Below, one piece after another: positions 44,481 to 54,655 of a DNA stretch of 64,000 nucleotides. Location of the stretch: NCBI GenBank assembly GCA_943908475.1, contig CALTTG010000001.1, positions 1 through 64,000 of the forward strand, in the 5' to 3' direction. Every line of letters starts with the position of its first letter. Position 1 is the first letter of the stretch. Position numbers and translations under genes: made by a program. The stretch comes from an uncultured Burkholderiales bacterium (GTDB lineage: Bacteria > Pseudomonadota > Gammaproteobacteria > Burkholderiales > Burkholderiaceae_C). The notes under the pieces were generated by a model. It worked only from the letters and a program-made list of their open reading frames with translations, had not been told where the DNA came from and did no database searches.

Positions 44481-47291
44481 ATGCTGGCACAACTCTTCGG
44501 ACACCAAGACCGTCAGGCCAAAGAGGAACTGAACCTCGCCATCGGCGAGATCAGCCGCGTTCTCGCTGCGGCGGCCCAGGGCGACACCAGCCAACGGGTG
44601 ACCATGAGTGCACTGGCGGGGCTGGACCCTGCCATGGGACGCAACCTCAACCGCCTGCTCGATCAGATCGCGGTCATCGACCGAGAGATTCAACGGGTGC
44701 AGGTGGAACATGCCGCAGGCGACATCGACGCCACCATCGACGTGGACCGAATCGACGGTGAATTTCGCAACATGGGCCGCCGTGTCAACGAACTGGTCAA
44801 CGCCCACATCACCATGAAAAAGCGGGCGCTGGCGGTGTTCGACGAGTTTGGCAAAGGCAATTTCGAGGCCACCATCGAGCCGCTGCCCGGCAAGAAGGCA
44901 TTCATCAATCAGACGGTGGAATCGGTTCGCGGCAACCTCACCGGGCTGATCACTGAAATGCAGCGCATGAGCACGGCACACGATCTGGGCGACATCGACG
45001 TGGTCATCGACACCGGGAAGTTCAAGGGAGACTTCCGGCTGATGGCATCGGGCGTCAACGATTTGGTGGGTGCGCACATCAAGGTCAAGAAGGACGCTTT
45101 GGCAGTGTTTGAAGAATTCGGCCGTGGCAATTTCTCGGCCAACATGGGCAAGCTGCCTGGCAAGAAGGCGTTCATCAACGACACGATCGAATCGGTCAGG
45201 GGCAACCTCCAGGGGCTGATTCAGGAGATGAACCGTGTGAGCACCGCCCATGAGCGCGGCGACATCGACGTCGCCATCGAAACCAGTCAATTCAAGGGCG
45301 ATTTCTCGGTGATGGCTCAAAGCATCAACGACTTGGTGGCCTCGCACATCCACGTTAAAAAAGCGGCACTGGCGGTCTTTGACGAGTTTGGCAAAGGCAA
45401 CTTCAACGCCAGCATCGCGCAACTACCCGGAAAAAAAGCCTTCATCAATCAAATCATCGAGAGTGTCAGGAGCAACCTGACGGGCTTGATTGGCGAGATG
45501 AATCACATGGCCACGGCGCACGAAGCTGGTGACATCGACGTTCGCATCGATGTCCAAAAGTTCCAAGGCGACTTCGGCACCATGGCCTCCAGCGTCAACG
45601 AGATGGTCGATGCACACATCCGTGTCAAGAAAATGGCCATGGGCGTGATCGATGAAATGGGGCGCGGCAATTTCGATGTCCACATGCCTGCGCTGCCCGG
45701 CAAGAAAGCGTTCATCAACGACACGGTGGAGCGCGTTCGCGCCTTGTTCAAGCAGATTGACGAGCAACGGGTCTCCGCCACACGGGTTCGCCAGGCGCTC
45801 GATGAAGTGAGCGCGAGCGTGATGATCGCCGACGCCGAGGGCTACATCCGCTACTGCAACAAGAGTGTGATGAACATGCTCAAGATCGCAGAAAACGACC
45901 TGCGCCGCGACCTGCCCCACTTTTCTGCAGCCAAGGTTCTGGATTCCAATTTCGACGAATTTCATCGCAACCCATCGCACCAGCGTAATCTGCTGAGCAT
46001 GATCAAGGGGCCCCATCGCACCGAGATCAAGGTTGGCGGTCGAACCTTCGTGCTGACAGCTGCCCCGGTGTTTGAATCGAATGGCGCCCGATCCGGCACG
46101 GTGGTTGAATGGGTGGATCGCACAGCAGAGGTGAGCGTGGTGCAAGAGGTGTCCACCATCGTGCTGGGTGCGGCTCAAGGCCAGTTTGACGCCCGGGTGT
46201 CGGCTGAGGGCAAGACCGGGTTCTTCCTCACCTTGACCGAGGGCATCAACAAACTGTTGGGGGTCACCGAGGACAACCTCAATCAAGTCAGCGAGGTCCT
46301 GGGAGAGATCGCGCAAGGCAACCTGACTCGCCAGATCGAGGGCAGCTATGGCGGCATCTTCGGACAACTGCAGCAAGACGTGAACAAGATGGTCGGCCAA
46401 TTGGTCATGACCATCAGTGATGTCAGCGCAGCAGCCCAGCAATTGAACTCCGCGGCCGGGCAAGTGTCCATGACCTCGCAGTCTTTGTCACAGGCCGCCT
46501 CGGCGCAGGCCGCCAGCGTTGAAGAGACGACGGCATCGCTGCAGGAAATGGCGGCGTCGATCCGCCAGAACTCTGACTCCGCGAGTGTCACCGATGGCAT
46601 GGCCACCAAAGCTGCCAAAGAGGCGGTCGATGGCGGCGCTGCCGTGGGGAAAACCGTGGAGGCGATGAAGCAGATCGCCACGAAGATCTCCATCATCGAC
46701 GACATCGCTTATCAGACCAATCTGCTGGCGTTGAACGCCGCCATCGAAGCGGCCCGGGCAGGCGAGCACGGCAAGGGCTTTGCAGTGGTCGCCGCTGAAG
46801 TTCGCAAGCTGGCCGAACGCAGCCAGGTGGCTGCTCAAGAGATTGGTGAGTTGGCGGGCTCCAGTGTGAAGATGGCCGAGCACGCCGGTGCCCTGCTCAC
46901 CCAGATGGTGCCCTCCATCAACAAAACCAGTGAGCTGGTGCAGGAGATCGCCGCGGCCTCGGGTGAACAAGCGGGAAGCGTCAATCAAATCACCAACGCC
47001 ATGGGTCACCTGAACAGCAACACCCAGCAAAACGCATCGGCCTCCGAAGAGCTGTCGGCCACCGCCGAGGAAATGTCGGCGCAGGCCGGGCAACTTCAGG
47101 AAATGATGCGGTTCTTCCAGGTGTCTTCAGAGCCTGCCGGGCAGGTGCTGCCACGCACCACGTCGCCCCAGCGCGCCAAGAGCCAGCCAGGCCGGGCAAA
47201 CGGGATGATGCGAGCGCCCATGCGATCGCTGGACGCCGACCTGCCCTCTCACGACGGCGACGTGGACGAGAGCAGCTTCAGCCGGTTCTGA
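44481..47291 (+). CDS. soluble methyl-accepting protein with poly-HAMP array and PAS domain
   Basis: Cytoplasmic receptor of 936 residues without membrane segments. A HAMP-like start is followed by four 90-residue units (about residues 68-427), each with GDID..ID, GDF, VKK.AL.VFDEFG.GNF and LPGKKAFIN. These match poly-HAMP arrays in which each unit is a pair of HAMP domains. A PAS domain follows at about 430-560 (RQALDEVSASVMIADAEGYI), then another HAMP-like stretch (GQFDARVSAEGKTGFFL). The signalling domain ends the protein: DDIAYQTNLLALNAAIEAAR, AGEHGKGFAVVAAEVRKLAE. The tip is canonical. The C-terminus is ESSFSRF, without a clear methylase-tethering pentapeptide. GGAG precedes the ATG at 44481, 14 bp after cheA. 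Confidence 0.93.
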   Translation: MLAQLFGHQDRQAKEELNLAIGEISRVLAAAAQGDTSQRVTMSALAGLDPAMGRNLNRLLDQIAVIDREIQRVQVEHAAGDIDATIDVDRIDGEFRNMGRRVNELVNAHITMKKRALAVFDEFGKGNFEATIEPLPGKKAFINQTVESVRGNLTGLITEMQRMSTAHDLGDIDVVIDTGKFKGDFRLMASGVNDLVGAHIKVKKDALAVFEEFGRGNFSANMGKLPGKKAFINDTIESVRGNLQGLIQEMNRVSTAHERGDIDVAIETSQFKGDFSVMAQSINDLVASHIHVKKAALAVFDEFGKGNFNASIAQLPGKKAFINQIIESVRSNLTGLIGEMNHMATAHEAGDIDVRIDVQKFQGDFGTMASSVNEMVDAHIRVKKMAMGVIDEMGRGNFDVHMPALPGKKAFINDTVERVRALFKQIDEQRVSATRVRQALDEVSASVMIADAEGYIRYCNKSVMNMLKIAENDLRRDLPHFSAAKVLDSNFDEFHRNPSHQRNLLSMIKGPHRTEIKVGGRTFVLTAAPVFESNGARSGTVVEWVDRTAEVSVVQEVSTIVLGAAQGQFDARVSAEGKTGFFLTLTEGINKLLGVTEDNLNQVSEVLGEIAQGNLTRQIEGSYGGIFGQLQQDVNKMVGQLVMTISDVSAAAQQLNSAAGQVSMTSQSLSQAASAQAASVEETTASLQEMAASIRQNSDSASVTDGMATKAAKEAVDGGAAVGKTVEAMKQIATKISIIDDIAYQTNLLALNAAIEAARAGEHGKGFAVVAAEVRKLAERSQVAAQEIGELAGSSVKMAEHAGALLTQMVPSINKTSELVQEIAAASGEQAGSVNQITNAMGHLNSNTQQNASASEELSATAEEMSAQAGQLQEMMRFFQVSSEPAGQVLPRTTSPQRAKSQPGRANGMMRAPMRSLDADLPSHDGDVDESSFSRF
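44682..45761 (+). repeat. four in-frame 270-bp tandem repeats coding HAMP pairs
   Basis: Units start at 44682, 44952, 45222 and 45492 with exact 270-bp spacing. The same motif LPGKKAFIN recurs in all four. The repeats are diverged at the DNA level but conserved in length, so this is an old protein-repeat array inside the receptor gene. Confidence 0.9.
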
Positions 47292-47306
47292 TCGAGGGGG
47301 TACAAC

Positions 47307-47849
47307 ATGGAATCGCTCAATCCTCCAGCGGTCATCGAACCACACGTGGAGATGGCTGAAGAGCGGCGTCAATTGCTGAGGTTCAGCCTCAGTGAGGCGC
47401 TCTACTGCATCCCCATCGATCACATCCGCGAAATTCTGCAGGTCTGCAACATGACGCGGGTGCCCATGATGCCGCTCTTTGTGCGGGGCGTGATGAACCT
47501 GAGAGGTGCCGTGGTGCCGGTCATGGACCTCGGCATGCGCTTGGGCCTCAGCGAGACTCGCATCGGCAAGCGCAGTTGCATTGTCATCGTGGAGTCGATC
47601 AACCTCGATGGCGCAGCCCAACGCTACGGCATCCTCGTCGATGCCGTTCACGAAGTGCTGGAGATTGGCGCTGAGCAGCTCAATGCCGTGCCTGCCTTGG
47701 GCACGCGAATCGAACCACACTTCATTTGCGGCGTGATGCGTGTGCAGGGCCACAGCGTCGAATTGTTGGACGTTGGCAAGGTGTTCGATGAGGTCGAACT
47801 CTCCCGCCTCGTCACCGAGCATTGCGACCAGTCGCGCTGGCTGCACTGA
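47307..47849 (+). CDS. cheW: chemotaxis coupling protein CheW
   Basis: Adaptor linking receptors to CheA, 180 residues. Family features are RQLLRFSLSEALYCIPIDHIREIL, MPLFVRGVMNLRGAVVPVMDLGMRLGL, and YGILVDAVHEVLEIGAEQLNAVPAL. An N-terminal extension of about 20 residues precedes the SH3-like fold. It follows the soluble receptor by 15 bp and precedes cheR by 10 bp. Confidence 0.96.
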   Translation: MESLNPPAVIEPHVEMAEERRQLLRFSLSEALYCIPIDHIREILQVCNMTRVPMMPLFVRGVMNLRGAVVPVMDLGMRLGLSETRIGKRSCIVIVESINLDGAAQRYGILVDAVHEVLEIGAEQLNAVPALGTRIEPHFICGVMRVQGHSVELLDVGKVFDEVELSRLVTEHCDQSRWLH

Positions 47850-47859
47850 GCGTTTCACC

Positions 47860-48657
47860 ATGCACCTCTCCGAACAAGGCTTTCGTGCCGTCACCGAGTT
47901 CTTTTTCAACCAATCTGGGATTCGATTGGGACCCGACAAGCATGCGTTGGTGCAAGGTCGACTTCAGCGGCTGGCCAGTGAATCTGGACAGCAAGACCTG
48001 GACGCCTACATTCAGTGGGCCTTGTCCGGCACCGCTCCCGACGAGCAAACGCGCGTGGTCGATCGCCTCACCACCAACGAAACCTATTTCTTCCGGGAGC
48101 CCCAGCATTTTCAGTTTTTGGGGCAGCTGATCAGCAGACCGCCCCCATCTGCCCACCCTTTCCGGGTCTGGAGCGCCGCCAGCTCTACCGGCGAAGAAGC
48201 GTACAGCATCGCCATGGTGCTGCAAGACCGCTTGGGCCAACGCCCCTGGGAAGTGATCGGCACCGACCTCAGCACATCGGTCGTGGACGCCGCTCGGCTG
48301 GGGCTCTACCCGATCAGTCGGGCCGAAGGCATTCCCGACTACTACCTGAATCGTCACTGCCTCAAGGGCAACGGCAAGTTCCACCACAAGATGCTGATCT
48401 CCAAAGCGCTGAGGGAACGCGTCAACTTCAGGGTCGCAAACCTCCTGGAGCCTTTGCCCAACATCGGCCAGTTTGACGTGATCTACCTGCGCAACGTGTT
48501 GATTTACTTCGACATGCCCACCAAAGCAGCCATCGTGCGCCGGGTGTTGGGGCAGCTCAAGCCGGATGGCTTCTTGTTTTCAGGGCACTCCGAGTCACTG
48601 GCCAACCTAGACCTGCCGCTGACTCCGGTCAAGACTGCCATTTACCGCCATGGCTGA
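47860..48657 (+). CDS. cheR: chemotaxis protein methyltransferase CheR
   Basis: SAM-dependent methylation of receptor glutamates. The 265-residue protein has the N-terminal helical domain (FFFNQSGIRLGPDKHALVQGRL), VDRLTTNETYFFREPQHFQFL, the SAM site RVWSAASSTGEEAYSIAMVL, and FDVIYLRNVLIYFDM. The usual Cys in the WSAGCSTGEE motif is Ser here. The ATG at 47860 is preferred; an upstream reading overlaps cheW. It ends 8 bp inside cheD. Confidence 0.96.
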   Translation: MHLSEQGFRAVTEFFFNQSGIRLGPDKHALVQGRLQRLASESGQQDLDAYIQWALSGTAPDEQTRVVDRLTTNETYFFREPQHFQFLGQLISRPPPSAHPFRVWSAASSTGEEAYSIAMVLQDRLGQRPWEVIGTDLSTSVVDAARLGLYPISRAEGIPDYYLNRHCLKGNGKFHHKMLISKALRERVNFRVANLLEPLPNIGQFDVIYLRNVLIYFDMPTKAAIVRRVLGQLKPDGFLFSGHSESLANLDLPLTPVKTAIYRHG

Positions 48658-49147
48658 ACTGCGTCGCCCCGCCCCCATGCCCACCGACGTGATGCTCATG
48701 CCTGGGGAGCTTTTCTTTGGCGAAAAAATCCCATGCCTGCGAACCTTGCTGGGCTCTTGCGTTGCGGTCACTCTCTGGAATCCGAAGCGGCGCATCGGCG
48801 GCATGTGCCACTTTCTATTGCCCGGACGAACACGGCCCGCCAACGCCCCCCGTGACGGCAAGTATGGTGACGAAGCGATTGCCATGATGGTGGACGCCAT
48901 CCGACGCGCAGGCACTCGTCCTCAGGACTATGAAGCACACCTGTATGGGGGTGCCGACACGATGCCCGACATCGAGCGAGCGATGCGATACGTGGGCGAA
49001 CGCAACATCGAGACCGGTTGGCGCCTGATCGATCAATTTGGTTTCAACTTGGTTGGGGTGGATGTCGGAGAAAACGTGCCCCGTGTGGTTCGAATGAACT
49101 TGCTGACGGGTGAAGTGGACATGAAACGCGGTCAGCCTGTTCGCTGA
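48650..49147 (+). CDS. cheD: chemoreceptor glutamine deamidase CheD
   Basis: Converts receptor glutamines to glutamates and, in some species, assists CheC. The 165-residue protein has catalytic Cys37 in TLLGSCVAVTLW and His54 in GMCHFLLPG, followed by KYGDEAIAMMVDAI and AHLYGGADTM. It overlaps cheR by 8 bp. No cheC is present; the nearest phosphatase candidate is the first gene of the operon. Confidence 0.96.
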   Translation: MAELRRPAPMPTDVMLMPGELFFGEKIPCLRTLLGSCVAVTLWNPKRRIGGMCHFLLPGRTRPANAPRDGKYGDEAIAMMVDAIRRAGTRPQDYEAHLYGGADTMPDIERAMRYVGERNIETGWRLIDQFGFNLVGVDVGENVPRVVRMNLLTGEVDMKRGQPVR

Positions 49148-49165
49148 CGCCGAGGAGAGGGAACC

Positions 49166-50299
49166 ATGCCGGCCATTCGCGTTGCTTTGGTGGATGACTC
49201 CGCCGTGGTGAGGAAACACCTTTCAGACTTGCTCACAGCCGCAGGCATTGAGGTCATGTTCACCGCATCAGACCCCTTGTTTGCCTGGCCCAAGATGCAG
49301 GCCCAATGGCCTGATGTCTTGGTGCTCGATGTGGAGATGCCCCGCATGGATGGCATCACCTTTCTCAAACAAGTGATGGCCCACCGCCCCACCCCGGTGG
49401 TGATGTGCTCAACGCTCACCTTGGCCGGCTGCGAGACCACGCTGCAGGCGTTGGCAGCTGGCGCGGTGAGCTTCGTGACCAAGCCCAAGCAAGGATTGAA
49501 AGACTTCCTGGAAGACGGCTCCAACGGACTGGTGGAGGCGGTGAAGGCGGCAGCACGGGCCAACCTCAGGGCCATGCCCACACGGTTGCCGCCAGCCCAA
49601 CCGACCCCTCCGCAGCGCCCTCCCGTGCCAGGCGCTCCACGTGCTCAGCCGCCGGGCGCATCGATCGGCAAAGCGACCATGCCGCTGATGCCGCCCGTGC
49701 CTGGCGCCCCCACCGCCATGGCAACCACCACGGACAAACTCATCGCGATGGGACTGTCCACCGGGGGCGTTCAAACCCTGGAAGCCCTCTTGACCGCCCT
49801 TCCCCGCACCACCGCTGGCATCGTGGTCGTGCAGCACATGCCCGAGCAGTTCACCGCCTCGTTGGCCGCCCGACTCAACACCATGTGTGAGATGGAGGTC
49901 TGCGAAGCCAAAGATGGTGATCGTGTACTGACAGGACGCGTATTGATCGCACCGGGCGGACGCCACATGCGGGTCGAGCGACATGGCGCGCAATACCGCG
50001 TGCGGGTCACCGATGGACCTTTGGTGAAACGACATCGGCCCTCGGTGGACGTGCTGATGAAGTCCGTCGCTCAATCGGTGGGCCGAAATGCCATGGGCAT
50101 GCTGCTCACCGGCATGGGCGACGACGGCGCGCTGGGTCTTCTCGACATGAAGCAAGCAGGGGCCCTGACCGTCGCGCAAGACGAGGCCAGCAGCGTGGTT
50201 TGGGGCATGCCGGCCGAAGCGGTCAAACTGGGCGCGGCATCCCAGGTGTTGCCTCTGAGCGCCATGCCAAACTGGATCGCGCGCTATTCAGACAGCTGA
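49166..50299 (+). CDS. cheB: protein-glutamate methylesterase/glutaminase CheB
   Basis: Removes methyl groups from receptors when phosphorylated by CheA. The receiver (about 4-120) has VALVDDSAVVRKHL and VLVLDVEMPRMDG. A Pro/Ala-rich linker (about 132-185) is longer than usual. The esterase domain has Ser198 in GLSTGGVQTLEAL, His in VVVQHMPEQFTASLA, and Asp in MLLTGMGDDGALGLLDM. It is the last gene of the operon and overlaps the convergent metC-like gene by 16 bp. Confidence 0.96.
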   Translation: MPAIRVALVDDSAVVRKHLSDLLTAAGIEVMFTASDPLFAWPKMQAQWPDVLVLDVEMPRMDGITFLKQVMAHRPTPVVMCSTLTLAGCETTLQALAAGAVSFVTKPKQGLKDFLEDGSNGLVEAVKAAARANLRAMPTRLPPAQPTPPQRPPVPGAPRAQPPGASIGKATMPLMPPVPGAPTAMATTTDKLIAMGLSTGGVQTLEALLTALPRTTAGIVVVQHMPEQFTASLAARLNTMCEMEVCEAKDGDRVLTGRVLIAPGGRHMRVERHGAQYRVRVTDGPLVKRHRPSVDVLMKSVAQSVGRNAMGMLLTGMGDDGALGLLDMKQAGALTVAQDEASSVVWGMPAEAVKLGAASQVLPLSAMPNWIARYSDS

Positions 50300-51507
50300 G
50301 AGCGTCTAGCCCTGGGCATGCTTTGGTGCAATGCCTGAGCCAGATCGGCCAACAGATCCTCCACGTCTTCGAGGCCAATGCAGAAACGAATCAGGGGGCC
50401 CGTATCCCCCACGAAACTGCGCATCGAGGCCAAATCGTAGGGTACGGCCAGGCTCATCGGCCCGCCCCAGGAATAGCCAATGCCAAACAGCCGAAGGGCG
50501 TCCACGAGCCGATGCGCCTGAGCGGTCGAGGTGGAGGGTGCAAATTGAACCGACACCAAGCCGGCAGCTGCATGGCAGACGGCCTGCCAGTGCTCGTGCC
50601 CCGGAGAGCCTGGCAAAGCAGGGTGAAGCACGCGAGCCACCAGGGGCTGTTGCGTCCACCACTGCGCAATCTGCCGGGCACTGCGGTCTTGCGCGGCATA
50701 TCGCAGAGGCATGCTGGGCAATCCCCGCAAGACTGCGGCCACGTCATCTGCGCCCACCCCCAAGCCCAAGCGCATGTGGCACAACTTCAATCGCAGATGA
50801 AGGGCCTCGTCGCGCGTGGTCACGGCCCCCATGAGCACGTCGGCACCGCCCGAGGGGTACTTGGTCAAGGCATGGATGGACACATCCACACCCAGGGGCA
50901 GCCCATCGCCAGGGTCGAGCTCAAACGGGTTGAAGGCCAGGCCCGCGCCCCAGGTGTTGTCCAGGGCCACCACCACATCCTCGCGTGAGCGCGCCACGCG
51001 CAGCAGGCCCAGCAAGTCAGGAAACTCCAGACTGACCGATCCAGCGGCCTCCAGCCAGATCAACCGCGTGTGAGGTCCCATGAGCGACGCCAAGGAGGCG
51101 GGATCCTGAGGGTCATAAAAGCGGTGCCCGATGCCCCACTGAGCCAACTCCACCCGAGCGAAGTCCTTGCCCGGGCCGTAGGCGTTGTCGGGCAGCAGCA
51201 CCTCGTCTCCGGTGCGCAGCACCCCCATGTCGACCAAGCTGATCGCCGACAAACCCGAGGGCGTCAACAAGCACTGAGCGCCCCCCTCCAGCGTGGCAAT
51301 CCGCTCCTCCAGTGTGAAGGTGGTGGGTGTGCCGTGCAGGCCGTAGGTGTAGCCGCTCTTGTCCTTCCACTGCCGCGCCTGGAGCTCAGCGGTGTTGCGG
51401 AACAAGACCGTCGAAGCCTTGTGGACGCCGGGCAGCACCGCATCGAAGTCCTGAGGCGCCACATAAGGGTGGTGAATGAGCTCAGTGGACTTGGGGGGGC
51501 GAGCCAT
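50284..51507 (-). CDS. metC: cystathionine beta-lyase (Cys/Met metabolism PLP enzyme)
   Basis: PLP enzyme of 407 residues. It starts MARPPKSTELIHHPYVAPQDFD. GYTYGLHGTPTTFTLEERIATLEGG is typical of the family, and the PLP lysine is in SIHALTKYPSGGADVLMGA. LLPDNAYGPGKDFAR suggests cystathionine beta-lyase rather than gamma-synthase. It makes homocysteine for methionine synthesis. It follows rimO with 1 bp between stop and ATG (TGACATG), so the two are cotranscribed. Confidence 0.9.
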   Translation of the reverse strand: MARPPKSTELIHHPYVAPQDFDAVLPGVHKASTVLFRNTAELQARQWKDKSGYTYGLHGTPTTFTLEERIATLEGGAQCLLTPSGLSAISLVDMGVLRTGDEVLLPDNAYGPGKDFARVELAQWGIGHRFYDPQDPASLASLMGPHTRLIWLEAAGSVSLEFPDLLGLLRVARSREDVVVALDNTWGAGLAFNPFELDPGDGLPLGVDVSIHALTKYPSGGADVLMGAVTTRDEALHLRLKLCHMRLGLGVGADDVAAVLRGLPSMPLRYAAQDRSARQIAQWWTQQPLVARVLHPALPGSPGHEHWQAVCHAAAGLVSVQFAPSTSTAQAHRLVDALRLFGIGYSWGGPMSLAVPYDLASMRSFVGDTGPLIRFCIGLEDVEDLLADLAQALHQSMPRARRSQLSE

Positions 51508-51508
51508 G

Positions 51509-52900
51509 TCAGATGGGCATGCCGATCAGGTCGTGCCCATCCACCGACACGATGCGTGCCTTGGTGAACTCGCCGACCTTGAGGGTCTTGGACGCTTTTT
51601 GTGGCGGCAACAGGCGCACCGTGCCATCGATTTCGGGGGCATCCGCATACGTGCGCCCCACACCGCCCTTGCGACCCAGCGCCGGGGCACTGTCGACCAA
51701 CACTTGCATGGTGGCGCCCACTCGGCTTTGCAGCTTGGCGATGGACACCTCTTCCGCCACGGCCATGAACTGTGCGCGCCGCGCCTCACGAACCTCATCG
51801 GGCAAGGCGCCCGGCAAGTCGTTGGCAGGCGCGCCCTCGATGGGCGAATACGCGAAGCAACCTGCACGGTCGATCTTGGCCTCGCGCAGGAAATCGAGCA
51901 AATAGTCGAACTCTGCTTGGGTCTCGCCGGGGAAGCCCGCGATGAACGTCGAGCGAACCACGATCTCCGGACAGGCCTCGCGCCAGCGCAGCAAGCGCTC
52001 GAGGTTCTTCTCGCCATTGGCAGGACGCTTCATGCGCTTGAGCATGTCGGGATGGGCGTGCTGGAACGGCACATCCAGGTAGGGCAGGATCAGGCCTTCG
52101 GCCATCAGCGGCAGCACCTCGTCCACATGCGGGTAGGGGTACACATAATGCAGGCGCACCCAGGCATCGTGCTCGCGGGCCATTTGCCCCAAACGCTCCA
52201 CCAAGTCGTACATGCGCGTCTTGACGGGCTTGCCATCCCAAAAACCCGTGCGGTACTTGACGTCAACACCATAAGCACTGGTGTCCTGGCTGATGACGAG
52301 CAATTCCTTGACCCCAGACTCGAACAGAGCCTTGGCCTCACTCAGCACATCACCAATGGGACGCGACACCAAGTCGCCACGCATGCTGGGGATGATGCAA
52401 AAACTGCAGCGGTGGTTGCAGCCCTCAGAAATCTTCAGGTAAGCGTAATGCCGGGGCGTCAGTTTGATGCCTGCCACGCCTCGGGCTTCGGGCACCAAGT
52501 CGATGAACGGGTCGTGGGGCTTGGGCACGTGGGTGTGCACGGCGTCCATCACCTCTTGGGTGGCGTGGGGTCCGGTCACGGCCAGCACCTTGGGGTGAAT
52601 CTGCCGAACCAGGTTCTCCCCATCGCCCCCTGCTTTGGCACCCAGGCAGCCAGTGACGATGACTTTGCCATTCTCAGCCAGCGCTTCTCCGATGGTGTCC
52701 AGGCTTTCCTTGACAGCGTCGTCGATGAAACCGCACGTGTTCACGATGACCAGATCGGCCCCCTCGAACTGCTTGCTGGTTTCATACCCCTCTGCACGCA
52801 ACTGCGTGAGGATGAGTTCGGAGTCGGTCAAAGCCTTGGGGCAGCCCAGCGATGCGAAAGCAATCTTGGGCGCGGCGGGGAAGTTCTGTTCGGCGGTCAT
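51509..52900 (-). CDS. rimO: ribosomal protein S12 methylthiotransferase
   Basis: Radical-SAM enzyme that methylthiolates Asp88 of S12. The 463-residue protein has the N-terminal cluster domain (FASLGCPKALTDSELILTQL, VNTCGFIDDAV and TGCLGAKAG), the radical-SAM motif SEGCNHRCSFCIIPSMRG, and a C-terminal TRAM domain ending HDLIGMPI. The ATG at 52900 gives the expected N-terminus; a longer reading to 52939 has no support. It is divergent from the DUF808 gene, 91 bp away. Confidence 0.96.
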   Translation of the reverse strand: MTAEQNFPAAPKIAFASLGCPKALTDSELILTQLRAEGYETSKQFEGADLVIVNTCGFIDDAVKESLDTIGEALAENGKVIVTGCLGAKAGGDGENLVRQIHPKVLAVTGPHATQEVMDAVHTHVPKPHDPFIDLVPEARGVAGIKLTPRHYAYLKISEGCNHRCSFCIIPSMRGDLVSRPIGDVLSEAKALFESGVKELLVISQDTSAYGVDVKYRTGFWDGKPVKTRMYDLVERLGQMAREHDAWVRLHYVYPYPHVDEVLPLMAEGLILPYLDVPFQHAHPDMLKRMKRPANGEKNLERLLRWREACPEIVVRSTFIAGFPGETQAEFDYLLDFLREAKIDRAGCFAYSPIEGAPANDLPGALPDEVREARRAQFMAVAEEVSIAKLQSRVGATMQVLVDSAPALGRKGGVGRTYADAPEIDGTVRLLPPQKASKTLKVGEFTKARIVSVDGHDLIGMPI

Positions 52901-52991
52901 GGCCCGTATTGTCCGGGAAATTGACGCGCGGCGCGGCACAATGACGGCATTCGTCGGCCCTGAAGGCCGCTCATTTCACATCGGAGGAACC

Positions 52992-53935
<944 letters not shown>

Positions 53936-53936
<1 letters not shown>

Positions 53937-54655
53937 TGCCCACGATCTGGCTGCTCAACCTCGACGAAGACCCAGGCGCTGAACCGTCTTGGTTGAGCCG
54001 GCAGGAAGACGCACGCGCCCTCGAGTTTGTGCGCCCACTTGACGCTCAACGCTACCGTGCCGCGCACCAGGCGCTGCGCACCATCTTGGGCAGTTTGACC
54101 CGTCAATCCCCTCAAGCGCTCGACCTGACGCACCTGCCACAGGGCAAGCCCACCTTGGTGGGAAACGACGTGCCCAGCTTCAACCTCAGCCACAGCCAGG
54201 GCTGGGGGGCGCTGGCATGTTGCATGCCCCCGAGTGCCCCATCGGTGGGGGTTGACCTCGAATGCCATGCACAAGCAACGGGGCTGGAAAGCGCAGCCGA
54301 CCACTTCATGTCGGCACAGGAATGGCAGCAATGGCTGCGACTGCCACGCGAGGCTCGCGCACTCGCCGCCTTGTGTTGCTGGACGCGCAAAGAGGCCGTG
54401 CTCAAGGCGTTGGGCTGTGGCTTGCAGGCCGAGCTGACATCGTTCACCGTGGGGCTGAACCCTCTGTTTGCCCAACTGAACAATTGGCCGCACCCCTCAT
54501 CACCCGCCTTGTGCGTGTGGTCGTGGTCTCGGCCCATGGGCTTGCCGGTCATGCTGTCGGTGGCGCTGGTCTCGCATGCACCCGCGCCACATGCGCCCCC
54601 GGCATGGGCGCTGCGTCAATTCAGGGCAGCCAGTCGATCTGGTGGCCCAGTTTGA
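53936..54655 (+). CDS. 4'-phosphopantetheinyl transferase superfamily protein
   Basis: Sfp-type transferase of 239 residues that would load phosphopantetheine onto a carrier protein. Motifs: FNLSHSQGWGALACC, SVGVDLECHAQ with the metal Asp/Glu pair, and CWTRKEAVLKALGCGL. Translation is coupled to the DUF808 gene through TGATG at 53934-53938. No polyketide or peptide synthetase gene is in the window, so the carrier is unknown. Its 3' end overlaps convergent ribA by 35 bp. Confidence 0.9.

Noticed and set aside
44682..45761. 270-bp repeats as a CRISPR or mobile repeat
   Set aside because: They are coding, in frame, diverged, and explained by HAMP-pair protein repeats.
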